Positions 24,248-32,098 of a stretch of DNA of 64,000 nucleotides are shown here, in pieces (positions within the stretch are counted from its first letter, which is position 1; every line of letters starts with the position of its first letter). Location of the stretch: NCBI RefSeq assembly GCF_900109175.1, contig NZ_FNZE01000008.1, positions 160,563 through 224,562 on the forward strand, in the 5' to 3' direction. The notes beneath the pieces were generated by a model. The model worked only from the letters and a program-made list of their open reading frames with translations, searched no databases and was not told the origin of the DNA. This DNA comes from Pseudomonas linyingensis. GTDB lineage: Bacteria > Pseudomonadota > Gammaproteobacteria > Pseudomonadales > Pseudomonadaceae. Made by a program: the position numbers and the translations under genes.

Positions 24248-25708
24248 ATGCGCAAGATTGAGAACTTCATCGCCGGCGAGTACGTCGCCGCTGCCAGCGG
24301 CAAGCGTTTCGACAAGCGCTCGCCGCTCGATAACCGCGTGATCGCCTCCATTGCCGAGGCCGGGCGTGCCGAGGTGGATGCGGCGGTCAAGGCCGCGCGT
24401 GGCGCGCTGCACGGCGAGTGGGGCGGGCTGAGCACCGACCAGCGCGTCGAGCTGCTGTACGGCGTGGCCAACGAGATCACCCGTCGCTTCGACGACTTCG
24501 TCGAGGCCGAGATGGCCGACACTGGCCAGCCTTCGCACGTGATGAAGCACGTGTTCATCCCGCGTGGCGCGGCCAACTTCAAGGTGTTCGCCGACGTGAT
24601 CAAGAACGTCGCCAGCGAATCCTTCCAGATGGCCACCCCGGACGGTCGCGGTGCCCTCAACTATTCCATGCGCGTGCCCAAGGGCGTGGTCGGCGTGATC
24701 TGCCCGTGGAACGCGCCGTTCATGCTGATGACCTGGAAGGTCGGCCCGGCGCTGGCCTGCGGCAACACCGTTATCGTCAAGCCGTCCGAGGAGTCGCCGC
24801 AGACCGCTGCGCTGCTCGGCGAGGTGATGAACGCCGTGGGCATCCCGAAGGGCGTGTACAACGTGGTGCACGGCTTCGGTCCGGATTCGGCCGGCGAGTT
24901 CATCACCCAGCATCCGGGCGTCAACGCCATCACCTTCACCGGTGAGACCCGCACCGGCGCGGCGATCATGAAAGCCGCCTCGGAAGGCATGCGCGACGTG
25001 TCCTTCGAGCTGGGGGGCAAGAACGCCGGCATCGTCTTCGCCGACGCCGATTTCGACGCGGCGGTGGACGGCATCTTCCGCTCCGCCTTCCTCAACTCCG
25101 GCCAGGTGTGCCTGGGCACCGAGCGCGTCTACGTCGAGCGGCCGATCTTCGAGCGCTTTGTGCAGGCGCTGAAGGTCAAGGCCGAGGGCGTCAAGTTCGG
25201 TCGCCCGGACGATCACAACGCCAACTACGGCCCGCTGATCAGCCAGGAGCATCGCGACAAGGTGCTGTCCTACTACCGCAAGGCGGTGGAAGAGGGCGCC
25301 ACCGTGGTAACCGGCGGCGGCGTCCCGGAGATGCCGGGCGAGCTGGCCGAGGGTTCCTGGGTGCAGCCGACCATCTGGACCGGCCTGGCCGACGACTCGG
25401 CGGTGGTCACCGAGGAAATCTTCGGCCCGTGCTGCCACATCCGTCCGTTCGACAGCGAGAACGAAGTGGTCGCGCTGGCCAACGACAACGTCTACGGCCT
25501 GTCCACCACCATCTGGACCAACGACCTGGCCCGCGCCCACCGCATGGCGGCGCGCGTCGAGGTGGGCATCACCTGGATCAACAGCTGGTTCCTGCGCGAC
25601 CTGCGCACCGCCTTCGGCGGCGCCAAGCAGTCGGGCATCGGTCGCGAAGGCGGGGTGCACTCGCTGGAGTTCTACACCGAGACGCGCAACGTCTGCGTGA
25701 AGCTGTAA
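24248..25708 (+). CDS. dmpC: 2-hydroxymuconic semialdehyde dehydrogenase
   Basis: A 486-residue NAD-dependent aldehyde dehydrogenase, the same length as XylG/DmpC. It oxidises the ring-cleavage product of catechol (or 4-methylcatechol) to 4-oxalocrotonate, the entry to the oxalocrotonate branch. Family motifs are present: Cys-Pro-Trp-Asn-Ala-Pro near the cofactor site, Gly-Glu-Thr with a Rossmann-type turn, Phe-Glu-Leu-Gly-Gly-Lys and the catalytic Cys in Ser-Gly-Gln-Val-Cys-Leu-Gly. ATG 24248 gives the standard N-terminus; an upstream extension of 51 codons is rejected. It is the first gene of the lower operon; the hydrolase dmpD that usually follows is missing. Confidence 0.95.
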   Translation: MRKIENFIAGEYVAAASGKRFDKRSPLDNRVIASIAEAGRAEVDAAVKAARGALHGEWGGLSTDQRVELLYGVANEITRRFDDFVEAEMADTGQPSHVMKHVFIPRGAANFKVFADVIKNVASESFQMATPDGRGALNYSMRVPKGVVGVICPWNAPFMLMTWKVGPALACGNTVIVKPSEESPQTAALLGEVMNAVGIPKGVYNVVHGFGPDSAGEFITQHPGVNAITFTGETRTGAAIMKAASEGMRDVSFELGGKNAGIVFADADFDAAVDGIFRSAFLNSGQVCLGTERVYVERPIFERFVQALKVKAEGVKFGRPDDHNANYGPLISQEHRDKVLSYYRKAVEEGATVVTGGGVPEMPGELAEGSWVQPTIWTGLADDSAVVTEEIFGPCCHIRPFDSENEVVALANDNVYGLSTTIWTNDLARAHRMAARVEVGITWINSWFLRDLRTAFGGAKQSGIGREGGVHSLEFYTETRNVCVKL

Positions 25709-25722
25709 GCCGCACCGCGGGT

Positions 25723-25819
25723 CTGTAGGGGCGAATTTATTCGTCAATGAGCATGAAGGCGAATGAATTCGCCCCTACAGGTCGGCCCTGCGCAGACATC
25801 CGAATGAATTCGCCCCTAC
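25723..25819. repeat. REP-like repeat, copy 2 plus a third half-arm
   Basis: A complete inverted repeat (left arm 25723-25745, somewhat diverged; right arm 25758-25780) followed by another right arm at 25801-25819. It occupies the gap between dmpC and dmpE, where dmpD lies in the classical operon, and reaches to within 11 bp of the dmpE start. Confidence 0.82.
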
Positions 25820-25830
25820 GGGACAGAGAC

Positions 25831-26628
25831 ATGGACAACAACAAGATCGAGCAATACGGCGACGAGCTGTATGAAGCTTTCGTCGCCCGCCGTGCGGTGC
25901 CGCCGCTGCTGAGCCGCGAGCCGGACATCACCATCGAGGACGCCTACCGCATCCAGCAGCGCTTCGTCGCGCGCCGCCTTGAGGCCGGCGAGACGGTGGT
26001 CGGCAAGAAGATCGGCGCCACCAGCAAGCCGGTGCAGGATTTCCTCGGCGTGTACCAGCCGGACTTCGGCATCCTCACCTCGGGCATGGTCTACCAGGAG
26101 GGCGACACCATCGACCTCGGCGACCTGATCCAGCCCAAGGCCGAGGCGGAGCTGGCCTTCGTGCTCAAGCACGACCTCAAGGGCCCGGGCATCACCGCGA
26201 TGGACGTGATCCGCGCCACCGACTACGTGCTGCCGTGCTTCGAGATCGTCGACTCGCGCATCACCAACTGGCAGATCAAGATCCAGGACACCGTGGCCGA
26301 CAACGCCTCCTGCGGCGTGTACGTGCTGGGCAAGACCAAGGGCGACCCGCGCAAGCTGGACCTGACCCTGGCCGGCATGGTGCTGGAAAAGAACGGCGAG
26401 ATCTTCTCCACCGGCGTCGGTGCCGCGGTGCAGGGTTCGCCGGCCAACGCGGTGGCCTGGCTGGCCAACACCCTCGGCGAGCTGGGCATCCCCTTCAAGG
26501 CCGGCGAGGTGATCCTCTCCGGCTCGCAGTCGGCGCTGGTGCCGGTGGTCGATGGCGACGAACTGGTGTGCACGGTCGGCGGTCTCGGCAGTTGCCGGGT
26601 GAAATTCTCCGGGAGGAGCGCAGCATGA
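25831..26628 (+). CDS. dmpE: 2-hydroxypent-2,4-dienoate hydratase
   Basis: A 265-residue hydratase of the MhpD/DmpE/XylJ family. It adds water to 2-hydroxypenta-2,4-dienoate to give 4-hydroxy-2-oxovalerate, using a divalent metal. The family motifs Gly-Lys-Lys-Ile-Gly-Ala-Thr-Ser, Lys-Ala-Glu-Ala-Glu-Leu-Ala-Phe (the metal-site Glu residues) and Glu-Ile-Val-Asp-Ser-Arg are visible. ATG 25831 lies just after the repeat; a longer frame runs through the repeat and is not used. Its stop overlaps the start of dmpH by 4 nt. Hydratase and decarboxylase of this pathway form a complex, which fits the overlap. Confidence 0.94.
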   Translation: MDNNKIEQYGDELYEAFVARRAVPPLLSREPDITIEDAYRIQQRFVARRLEAGETVVGKKIGATSKPVQDFLGVYQPDFGILTSGMVYQEGDTIDLGDLIQPKAEAELAFVLKHDLKGPGITAMDVIRATDYVLPCFEIVDSRITNWQIKIQDTVADNASCGVYVLGKTKGDPRKLDLTLAGMVLEKNGEIFSTGVGAAVQGSPANAVAWLANTLGELGIPFKAGEVILSGSQSALVPVVDGDELVCTVGGLGSCRVKFSGRSAA

Positions 26629-27428
26629 GTAGCAACCTGACCCTGTCCCGCGAGGACATCGTGCGCCTGTGCGAGCGCGTCGAAGGCGCACAGACCCGCG
26701 CCTACGCGATCCCCAAGCTCACCGACGAATACCCGGACATGACCATCGCCGACGGATACGCCGTGCAGAGCGAGCTGCGTCGCCGCTTCATCGCCAAGGG
26801 CCACAAGCTGGTCGGCTGGAAGGCCGGTCTGACCTCCAAGGCCAAGATGCAGCAGATGGGCGTCAGCGTGCCGTCCATCGGCTTCCTCACCGACCGCATG
26901 GCGCGCCCGGAGAACTCGGCAATCTCCACCTCCGACCTGGTGCACCCGCGCGTCGAGTGCGAAGTGGCCTTCGTCATGAAGGAAACCCTGCAAGGCCCGG
27001 GTTGCACCGCGGCCGACGTGCTGGCGGCCACCGACTACGTGTTGCCGGCGGTGGAAATCATCGATTCGCGCTTCTCCGGCTTCAAGTTCGACCTGGCCAG
27101 CGTGATCGCCGACAACGGCTCCTCGGCGCGCTTCGTCGGCGGCGGCCGCCCGCGCTACGTCGAGGACCTCGACCTGCGCACCCTCGGCGTGGTCATGGAG
27201 AAGAACGGCGAGCTGGTCGGCATGGCCGCCAGCGCCGCGGTGCTTGGCCATCCGGCCGAGGCGGTGGCGATGCTGGTGAACATCCTCGCCGAGCTGGGCG
27301 AGAACCTGCCGGCCGGCAGCTTCGTGATGAGCGGCGGGATCACCGAGGCCGTGCCGGTCAAGCCGGGCGACAGCGTGGTCGCGCGCTTCCAGGAGCTCGG
27401 CTCCGTTTCCATGCGCTTCGTCGAATAA
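26625..27428 (+). CDS. dmpH: 4-oxalocrotonate decarboxylase
   Basis: A 267-residue enzyme homologous to the preceding hydratase, as is known for the DmpE/DmpH pair. It decarboxylates 2-oxohex-3-enedioate to 2-hydroxypenta-2,4-dienoate. Metal-site and family motifs include Gly-Trp-Lys-Ala-Gly-Leu-Thr-Ser, Arg-Val-Glu-Cys-Glu-Val-Ala-Phe and Glu-Ile-Ile-Asp-Ser-Arg. It overlaps dmpE by ATGA with GGAGGAG upstream. In classical dmp, H comes after F and G; here it follows E directly. Confidence 0.94.
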   Translation: MSSNLTLSREDIVRLCERVEGAQTRAYAIPKLTDEYPDMTIADGYAVQSELRRRFIAKGHKLVGWKAGLTSKAKMQQMGVSVPSIGFLTDRMARPENSAISTSDLVHPRVECEVAFVMKETLQGPGCTAADVLAATDYVLPAVEIIDSRFSGFKFDLASVIADNGSSARFVGGGRPRYVEDLDLRTLGVVMEKNGELVGMAASAAVLGHPAEAVAMLVNILAELGENLPAGSFVMSGGITEAVPVKPGDSVVARFQELGSVSMRFVE

Positions 27429-27448
27429 CAACAATCAGGAATACAGCC

Positions 27449-27658
27449 ATGCCCATCATTGAAATGCACATGATCGAAGGCCGCACCGTGGAGCAGAAGC
27501 AGCGCGTCGCCGCCGCCGTTACCGCCGCGGTCGCCGAGAGCCTGGATTGCAGCCCGGAAACCGTGCGCATCCTGATCACCGAACACCGCCAGCACGAGTT
27601 CTACGTCGCCGGGCTGAGCAAGCCGCAGCGCGCCGCACTGCAGGAGCAGGGACAATGA
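27449..27658 (+). CDS. dmpI: 4-oxalocrotonate tautomerase
   Basis: A small enzyme of 69 residues (68 after loss of Met) that isomerises 4-oxalocrotonate between enol and keto forms. The catalytic Pro1 is exposed after Met removal and Arg11 is present (Ile-Glu-Gly-Arg-Thr). The second half contains the Arg-Ile-Leu-Ile-Thr-Glu segment of the family. It is a few residues longer than the typical 62. It overlaps the next gene by 4 nt (ATGA). A larger tautomerase-like protein lies further down the operon at 30479. Confidence 0.93.
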   Translation: MPIIEMHMIEGRTVEQKQRVAAAVTAAVAESLDCSPETVRILITEHRQHEFYVAGLSKPQRAALQEQGQ

Positions 27659-28569
27659 AGAAGATCCGTTGCGCACTGATTGGCTCGGGCAACATCGGCA
27701 CCGACCTGATCTACAAGATCCAGCGCAGTGAAGTGCTGGAGCCGGTGTGGATGGTCGGCATCGACCCCGAGTCCGAAGGTCTGGCGCGCGCCCGCGAGAT
27801 GGGCCTGAAGACCACCGCCGAAGGCGTGGACGGCCTGCTGCCGCACGTGCTGGAAGACAACATCCAGATCGCCTTCGACGCCACCAGCGCCTACGTGCAC
27901 GCCGAGAACAGCCGCAAGCTCAACGCGCTGGGCGTGCTGATGATCGACCTGACCCCGGCGGCCATCGGCCCGCTGTGCGTGCCGCCGGTGAACCTGCGCC
28001 AGCACGCCGACAAGCTGGAGATGAACGTCAACATGATCTCCTGCGCCGGCCAGGCGACTATCCCGGTCGTGCACGCGGTGTCGCGCATCCAGAGCGTCGG
28101 CTACGCCGAGATCGTCGCCAGTCTGGCGTCCAAGTCGATCGGCCCGGGCACCCGCGCCAACCTCGACGAGTTCACCTACACCACCTCCAACGCCATCGAG
28201 AAGGTCGGCGGGGCGCGCAAGGGCAAGGCGCTGGCGATCATCAACCCGGCCGAGCCGCCGATGATCATGCGCAACACCATCTCCTGCCTGACCGACGACG
28301 AGCCGGACCAGGAGCGCATCACCGCCTCGATCCTCGAGATGATCGGCGAGGTGCAGAAGTACGTGCCGGGCTACCGCCTGGTCAACGGCCCGCTGTTCGA
28401 CGGCAACAAGGTGGCGGTGTTCATGGAAGTGGCCGGTCTCGGCGACTACCTGCCGACCTATGCCGGCAACCTCGACATCATGACCGCGGCGGCCACCCGT
28501 ACCGCCGAGATGTTCGCCGAGGAAATCCTCAAAGGAACCATCCAGCTGCCAGCCCCGGAGGTCGCGTGA
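27655..28569 (+). CDS. dmpF: Acetaldehyde dehydrogenase (acylating)
   Basis: A 304-residue enzyme that converts acetaldehyde, NAD and CoA to acetyl-CoA. It works in a channelled complex with the aldolase encoded next. The Rossmann motif Gly-Ser-Gly-Asn-Ile-Gly-Thr is at residues 10-16 and the catalytic Cys is Cys130 in Met-Ile-Ser-Cys-Ala-Gly-Gln. Length and motifs match DmpF/BphJ. Both junctions overlap by a few bases, so the genes are translationally coupled. Confidence 0.95.
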   Translation: MKKIRCALIGSGNIGTDLIYKIQRSEVLEPVWMVGIDPESEGLARAREMGLKTTAEGVDGLLPHVLEDNIQIAFDATSAYVHAENSRKLNALGVLMIDLTPAAIGPLCVPPVNLRQHADKLEMNVNMISCAGQATIPVVHAVSRIQSVGYAEIVASLASKSIGPGTRANLDEFTYTTSNAIEKVGGARKGKALAIINPAEPPMIMRNTISCLTDDEPDQERITASILEMIGEVQKYVPGYRLVNGPLFDGNKVAVFMEVAGLGDYLPTYAGNLDIMTAAATRTAEMFAEEILKGTIQLPAPEVA

Positions 28570-29618
28570 TGAGCGAGTCCAACAGTCTCAAAGGCCGCAA
28601 GGTCATCCTCCACGACATGTGCCTGCGTGACGGCATGCACGCCAAGCGCGAGCAGATCAGCATCGAGCAGATGGTCAAGGTCGCCACCGCCCTCGACGCC
28701 TCCGGCGTGCCCTACATCCAGGTCACCCACGGCGCGGGCCTGGGCGGCAACTCGCTGCAGCACGGCTTCGCCCCGCACAGCAACGAGGAGTACATCAGCG
28801 CGGTCGCCGCGCAGATGAAGCAGGCCAAGGTCTCGGTGCTGCTGATTCCGGGCCTGGGCACCATGAAGGAACTGCAGTCGGCCTATGACTGCGGCGCGCG
28901 CAGCGTGCACGTGGCCACCCACTGCACCGAGGCGGACACCTCGCCGCAGCACATCGCCTTCGCCCGCAAGCTGGGCATGGACACCTCGGGCTTCCTGATG
29001 ATGGCCCACCTCAACGACCCGGCCGGCATCGCCAAGCAGGGCAAGCTGATGGAGTCCTACGGCGCGCAGACCGTGTACGTCACCGACTCGGCCGGCTACA
29101 TGCTGCCCGAGGACGTCAAGGCGCGCATCGGCGCCCTGCGTGAAGTGCTCAACCCGGAAACCGAGATCGGCTTCCACGGCCACCACAACCTGGGCATGGG
29201 CATCGCCAACTCCATCGCCGCCATCGAAGCCGGCGCCAGCCGCATCGACGGCTCGGCGGCGGGTCTCGGCGCCGGCGCCGGCAACACTCCGTTGGAAGTG
29301 TTCGCCGCGGTGTGCGAGCGCATGGGCATCGAGACCGGCGTCGACCTGTTCAAGCTGATGGACGTGGCCGAAGACATCATCGTGCCGATGATGGAGCACG
29401 TGGTGCGTGTCGACCGCGAGTCGCTGACCCTCGGCTACGCCGGCGTCTACTCGACCTTCCTGCTGCACTCCAAGCGCGCTTCCGAGCGCTTCGGCGTGCC
29501 GGCGCGCGACATCCTGGTCGAGCTGGGCCGCAAGAAGATGATCGGCGGCCAGGAGGACATGATCCTCGATACGGCGATGACCATGGCCAAGGAACGCGGG
29601 CTGCTGAAGAGCGCCTGA
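28569..29618 (+). CDS. dmpG: 4-hydroxy-2-oxovalerate aldolase
   Basis: A 349-residue class II aldolase that cleaves 4-hydroxy-2-oxovalerate (or the hexanoate analogue) to pyruvate and acetaldehyde (or propanal). The DRE-TIM-like fold is shown by Cys-Leu-Arg-Asp-Gly-Met-His near residue 20, with the first metal ligand Asp21, and the later His-Gly-His-His metal motif. It shares one base with the stop of dmpF and passes its aldehyde to that enzyme. This finishes the core route to pyruvate and acetyl-CoA. Confidence 0.95.
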   Translation: MSESNSLKGRKVILHDMCLRDGMHAKREQISIEQMVKVATALDASGVPYIQVTHGAGLGGNSLQHGFAPHSNEEYISAVAAQMKQAKVSVLLIPGLGTMKELQSAYDCGARSVHVATHCTEADTSPQHIAFARKLGMDTSGFLMMAHLNDPAGIAKQGKLMESYGAQTVYVTDSAGYMLPEDVKARIGALREVLNPETEIGFHGHHNLGMGIANSIAAIEAGASRIDGSAAGLGAGAGNTPLEVFAAVCERMGIETGVDLFKLMDVAEDIIVPMMEHVVRVDRESLTLGYAGVYSTFLLHSKRASERFGVPARDILVELGRKKMIGGQEDMILDTAMTMAKERGLLKSA

Positions 29619-29671
29619 TGAGCACGCCGGACGGGGCAACCCATCCGGCGTTTCCGTTTATGGAGGTGACC

Positions 29672-30427
29672 ATGAGTGCGAACCAGGAACTGGCCGTGGT
29701 GGTGGGTGCCACCGGCGCCTTCGGCCAGGCGATAGTCGCCAAGCTGTGCGCCGCAGGCCTGGACGTGGTGGCGGTGGCGCGCAGCGCGGAGAGCATCGAC
29801 GCGCTGGCCAGCCGGCAGCCCGGCGTGATTGCCTGCGTGGCCGACATCGCCAGCGACGAGTCCATCGCCGCGATTGCCGCCGCCGTCGACCGCCCGGTGC
29901 GCATGATCGTGCACGGGCCGGGCGTGGCGGTGGCCGGCGGGGTGCTCGACGCGCCAACCAGCGCTCTGGTCGATGCGGTGAATATCAAGGTCGGTGGCCT
30001 GCTGCGCCTGGTGCGCGCGGTGGATTCCCGGCTGGTCAAGGGCTCGCGGCTGGTCGCCATCGGCGGCCACTACGGCTTCGAGCCGACCGCCTACGCCGCG
30101 GCGGCCGGAGTGGCCAACGCCGCGCTGGCCAACGCCAGCCGCCAGCTCAGCCTGGCCTATGGCCCGCGTGGGGTCACCGCGCACCTGATCGCCCCCGGCC
30201 CGGCCGATACCGAGCGTCTGCACCGCGTTGCCGCCGACCGGGCCGCGCTGCGCGGGATTACCACTGATGCCGTGCTGGCCGAGATGTGTGCCGAATCGTC
30301 CATCGGCGCCCTCACCACCCCGGAGCAGGTGGCCTGGGCGGTATCGCTGCTGCTGGCGCCGGAAGCCGATGCGATGACCGGATCGACCTTGATGCTGGAT
30401 TCGGGAAGGCGGCGCGGCTTACCTTGA
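29672..30427 (+). CDS. Short-chain dehydrogenase/reductase in the meta operon
   Basis: A 251-residue SDR-type protein. The N-terminal strand and Gly-Ala-Thr-Gly-Ala-Phe-Gly turn bind NAD(P). The active-site region is degenerate: where the usual Tyr-x3-Lys is expected there is Tyr-Ala-Ala-Ala-Ala, so the Lys is missing and a dehydrogenase activity is not certain. ATG 29672 is supported by a near-perfect GGAGGTGA site; ATG 29618, which begins immediately after dmpG, is an alternative with no good site. It is not part of the textbook dmp/xyl pathway. Its substrate and role in the operon are unknown. Confidence 0.75.
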   Translation: MSANQELAVVVGATGAFGQAIVAKLCAAGLDVVAVARSAESIDALASRQPGVIACVADIASDESIAAIAAAVDRPVRMIVHGPGVAVAGGVLDAPTSALVDAVNIKVGGLLRLVRAVDSRLVKGSRLVAIGGHYGFEPTAYAAAAGVANAALANASRQLSLAYGPRGVTAHLIAPGPADTERLHRVAADRAALRGITTDAVLAEMCAESSIGALTTPEQVAWAVSLLLAPEADAMTGSTLMLDSGRRRGLP

Positions 30428-30478
30428 TCGATAGCTCCAACGTAGTCACGCGCACATAAAAATAACTGGAGATGCGCC

Positions 30479-30913
30479 ATGCCTGTCGTGAACTTCCACC
30501 TGCTGGCGGGGCATAGCTCCGCGGAGCAGGACGAACGCCTGCTCAAGGAAGCCTCCCGGCTCTATGCCGAGGTGCTCAAGGCACCCATGGAGCGGGTGCG
30601 GGCTCTCATCACTACCTATCCCGCCAGCCAATTCGCCGTCGCCGGCGCGCCGTGCAGCGCCAACGGTCTGCACGCTCCCTTCTTCGAGTTCATCGTCCTT
30701 GAGGGCCGCTCGCTGGAGGATCGCCAGCAGCTGCACCAGGGCTTCACCGAGCTGCTGGTGGAGGTGCTCGACGTGAGCCGCGAGCTGGTGCGCGGTATGT
30801 GCCGTCGCGTGGCGCCGGAGGACTGGTCCATCGGCGGTGCGCCGGCCAGCGTGCTGCGCGCCGGGGAAGTGGCAGCGCGCGCCCGTGCTGTAGCCGGGGA
30901 GGGCGCCGCATGA
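30479..30913 (+). CDS. Tandem 4-oxalocrotonate-tautomerase-like protein
   Basis: A 144-residue protein of the tautomerase superfamily in which two 4-OT-like units appear fused, as in MSAD or cis-CaaD. The first half begins Met-Pro-Val-Val, so a catalytic Pro1 is available, but residue 11 is His rather than Arg. The second half starts near residue 65 with an internal Pro-Phe-Phe-Glu-Phe and then Glu-Gly-Arg, the Arg aligning with Arg11 of 4-OT. The substrate is not known. It overlaps the ferredoxin gene by 4 nt, so it is made together with it. Confidence 0.7.
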   Translation: MPVVNFHLLAGHSSAEQDERLLKEASRLYAEVLKAPMERVRALITTYPASQFAVAGAPCSANGLHAPFFEFIVLEGRSLEDRQQLHQGFTELLVEVLDVSRELVRGMCRRVAPEDWSIGGAPASVLRAGEVAARARAVAGEGAA

Positions 30914-31266
30914 AGCACGAGATCCATATCGAGGATACCGGCGAGCGCTACGCCTGCGACGAGCAGGAGACCGTGCTCAACGGCATGGCCAAGCTCGGCC
31001 GCAAGGGCATTCCGGTCGGCTGCCGCGGCGGCGGTTGCGGGGTGTGCAAGGTGCAGGTCACCAGCGGCACCTACCAGACCACCCGTACCATGAGCCGCCA
31101 GCATGTCAGCCGCGACGAGGAGGAGCACGGCACCGTGCTGGCCTGCTGCATCCAGGCGCAGAGCAGCCTGAGCCTCAAGGTGGTCGGCAAGCTGCACAAG
31201 GCGGTGTGCCGGGGGCTGATGCCGCTGGCGCCGACACAGGCGCCGGGGAATCACCTGACCCTGTAG
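30910..31266 (+). CDS. dmpQ: Ferredoxin for reactivation of catechol 2,3-dioxygenase (DmpQ/XylT type)
   Basis: A 118-residue plant-type 2Fe-2S ferredoxin with Cys38, Cys43, Cys46 and Cys79 as likely ligands. Such ferredoxins re-reduce the iron of catechol 2,3-dioxygenase after it is oxidised by alkylcatechols. In classical operons it lies directly before the dioxygenase; here the two genes are about 25 kb apart. The stop codon TAG (31264-31266) lies inside the left arm of the following repeat, so the repeat supplies the stop; the last residues (Pro-Gly-Asn-His-Leu-Thr-Leu) may differ from the ancestral end. Confidence 0.9.
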   Translation: MKHEIHIEDTGERYACDEQETVLNGMAKLGRKGIPVGCRGGGCGVCKVQVTSGTYQTTRTMSRQHVSRDEEEHGTVLACCIQAQSSLSLKVVGKLHKAVCRGLMPLAPTQAPGNHLTL

Positions 31267-31321
31267 GGGTGAATTCATTCGCCGTTACGGGGTACTTTGG
31301 CGAATGAATTCGCCCCTTCAG
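31261..31321. repeat. REP-like inverted repeat, copy 3
   Basis: Left arm 31261-31283 and right arm 31299-31321, one mismatch at the outer part of each arm, with a 15-nt spacer. It overlaps the last two codons of the ferredoxin gene and ends about 20 bp before the next start. Confidence 0.84.
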
Positions 31322-31341
31322 GATCAAGGAGAGAAGCACCC

Positions 31342-32046
31342 ATGAAGGTACTGATCGTCCACGCCCACCACGAACCGCGCTCGTTCAACAGCGCGCTCAA
31401 GGACTGCGCCGTCGAGCAACTCAGCGCTGCGGGCCACGAGGTGCAGGTCTCCGACCTCCATGCGATGGAGTGGAACCCGGTGGCCAGCGCCGCCGACTTC
31501 GGCTGCCGGGCCAATCCGGACTATCTGGTCTACGCCCTGGAACAGCGTCACAACTACGAGGCCGGCACCCTGGCGCCGGACATCGCCGCCGAGATCGCCA
31601 AGGTGCAGTGGTGCGACCTCTTGATCCTCAACTTCCCGCTGTACTGGTTCTCGATGCCGGCGGTCCTCAAGGGCTGGATCGACCGGGTGATGATTTCCGG
31701 GGTGTTCTACGGCGGCAAGCGCATCTACGACCGCGGCGGCATGCGCGGCAAGCGCGCGCTGGTGACCCTGACCCTCGGCGGGCGCGAGCACATGTTCGGT
31801 CCCGAGGCGATCCACGGCGAGATCCACACCCTGCTGCGCCCGCTGCTGCAGGGCAGCCTAGCCTACTGCGGCTTCGAGGTGCTGCCGCCGTTCATCGGCT
31901 ACCACGTGCCCTATGTCAGCGCCGAGGCGCGGGGGCAGATCCTTGCCGACTACGGCCAGCACCTGCAGGGCCTCGACGACCTGCAGCCGCTGGTGTTCCC
32001 GAGCATGAACGACTTCGACGACAAGCTGATGCCGCTGCAGCGCTAA
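31342..32046 (+). CDS. NAD(P)H dehydrogenase (quinone), flavodoxin fold
   Basis: A 234-residue flavoprotein of the NQO1/KefF/MdaB family, which transfers two electrons from NAD(P)H to quinones. The N-terminus reads Met-Lys-Val-Leu-Ile-Val-His-Ala-His-His-Glu-Pro with Ser-Phe-Asn, the typical FMN/FAD-binding start. Further motifs are Phe-Pro-Leu-Tyr-Trp-Phe-Ser-Met-Pro-Ala and Leu-Lys-Gly-Trp-Ile-Asp-Arg-Val. It may detoxify quinones formed from catechols, a reasonable inference from place. It is the last gene of the lower pathway block, separated from the ferredoxin by the repeat. Confidence 0.88.
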   Translation: MKVLIVHAHHEPRSFNSALKDCAVEQLSAAGHEVQVSDLHAMEWNPVASAADFGCRANPDYLVYALEQRHNYEAGTLAPDIAAEIAKVQWCDLLILNFPLYWFSMPAVLKGWIDRVMISGVFYGGKRIYDRGGMRGKRALVTLTLGGREHMFGPEAIHGEIHTLLRPLLQGSLAYCGFEVLPPFIGYHVPYVSAEARGQILADYGQHLQGLDDLQPLVFPSMNDFDDKLMPLQR

Positions 32047-32061
32047 GGGCGCCTCACCCTG

Positions 32062-32081
32062 CTGGCCCCGGTTGGGGCCAG
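32062..32081. terminator. Hairpin between convergent genes
   Basis: Perfect 8-bp arms (CTGGCCCC / GGGGCCAG) with a 4-nt loop between the quinone reductase (+) and the SulP gene (-). No T run; probably a bidirectional terminator. Confidence 0.55.
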
Positions 32082-32098
32082 ACCTGACCGGGCCGACC

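Noticed and set aside
29618..29671. ATG 29618 as start of the SDR
   Set aside because: It directly follows dmpG but has no ribosome site of its own, while ATG 29672 has a near-perfect one.
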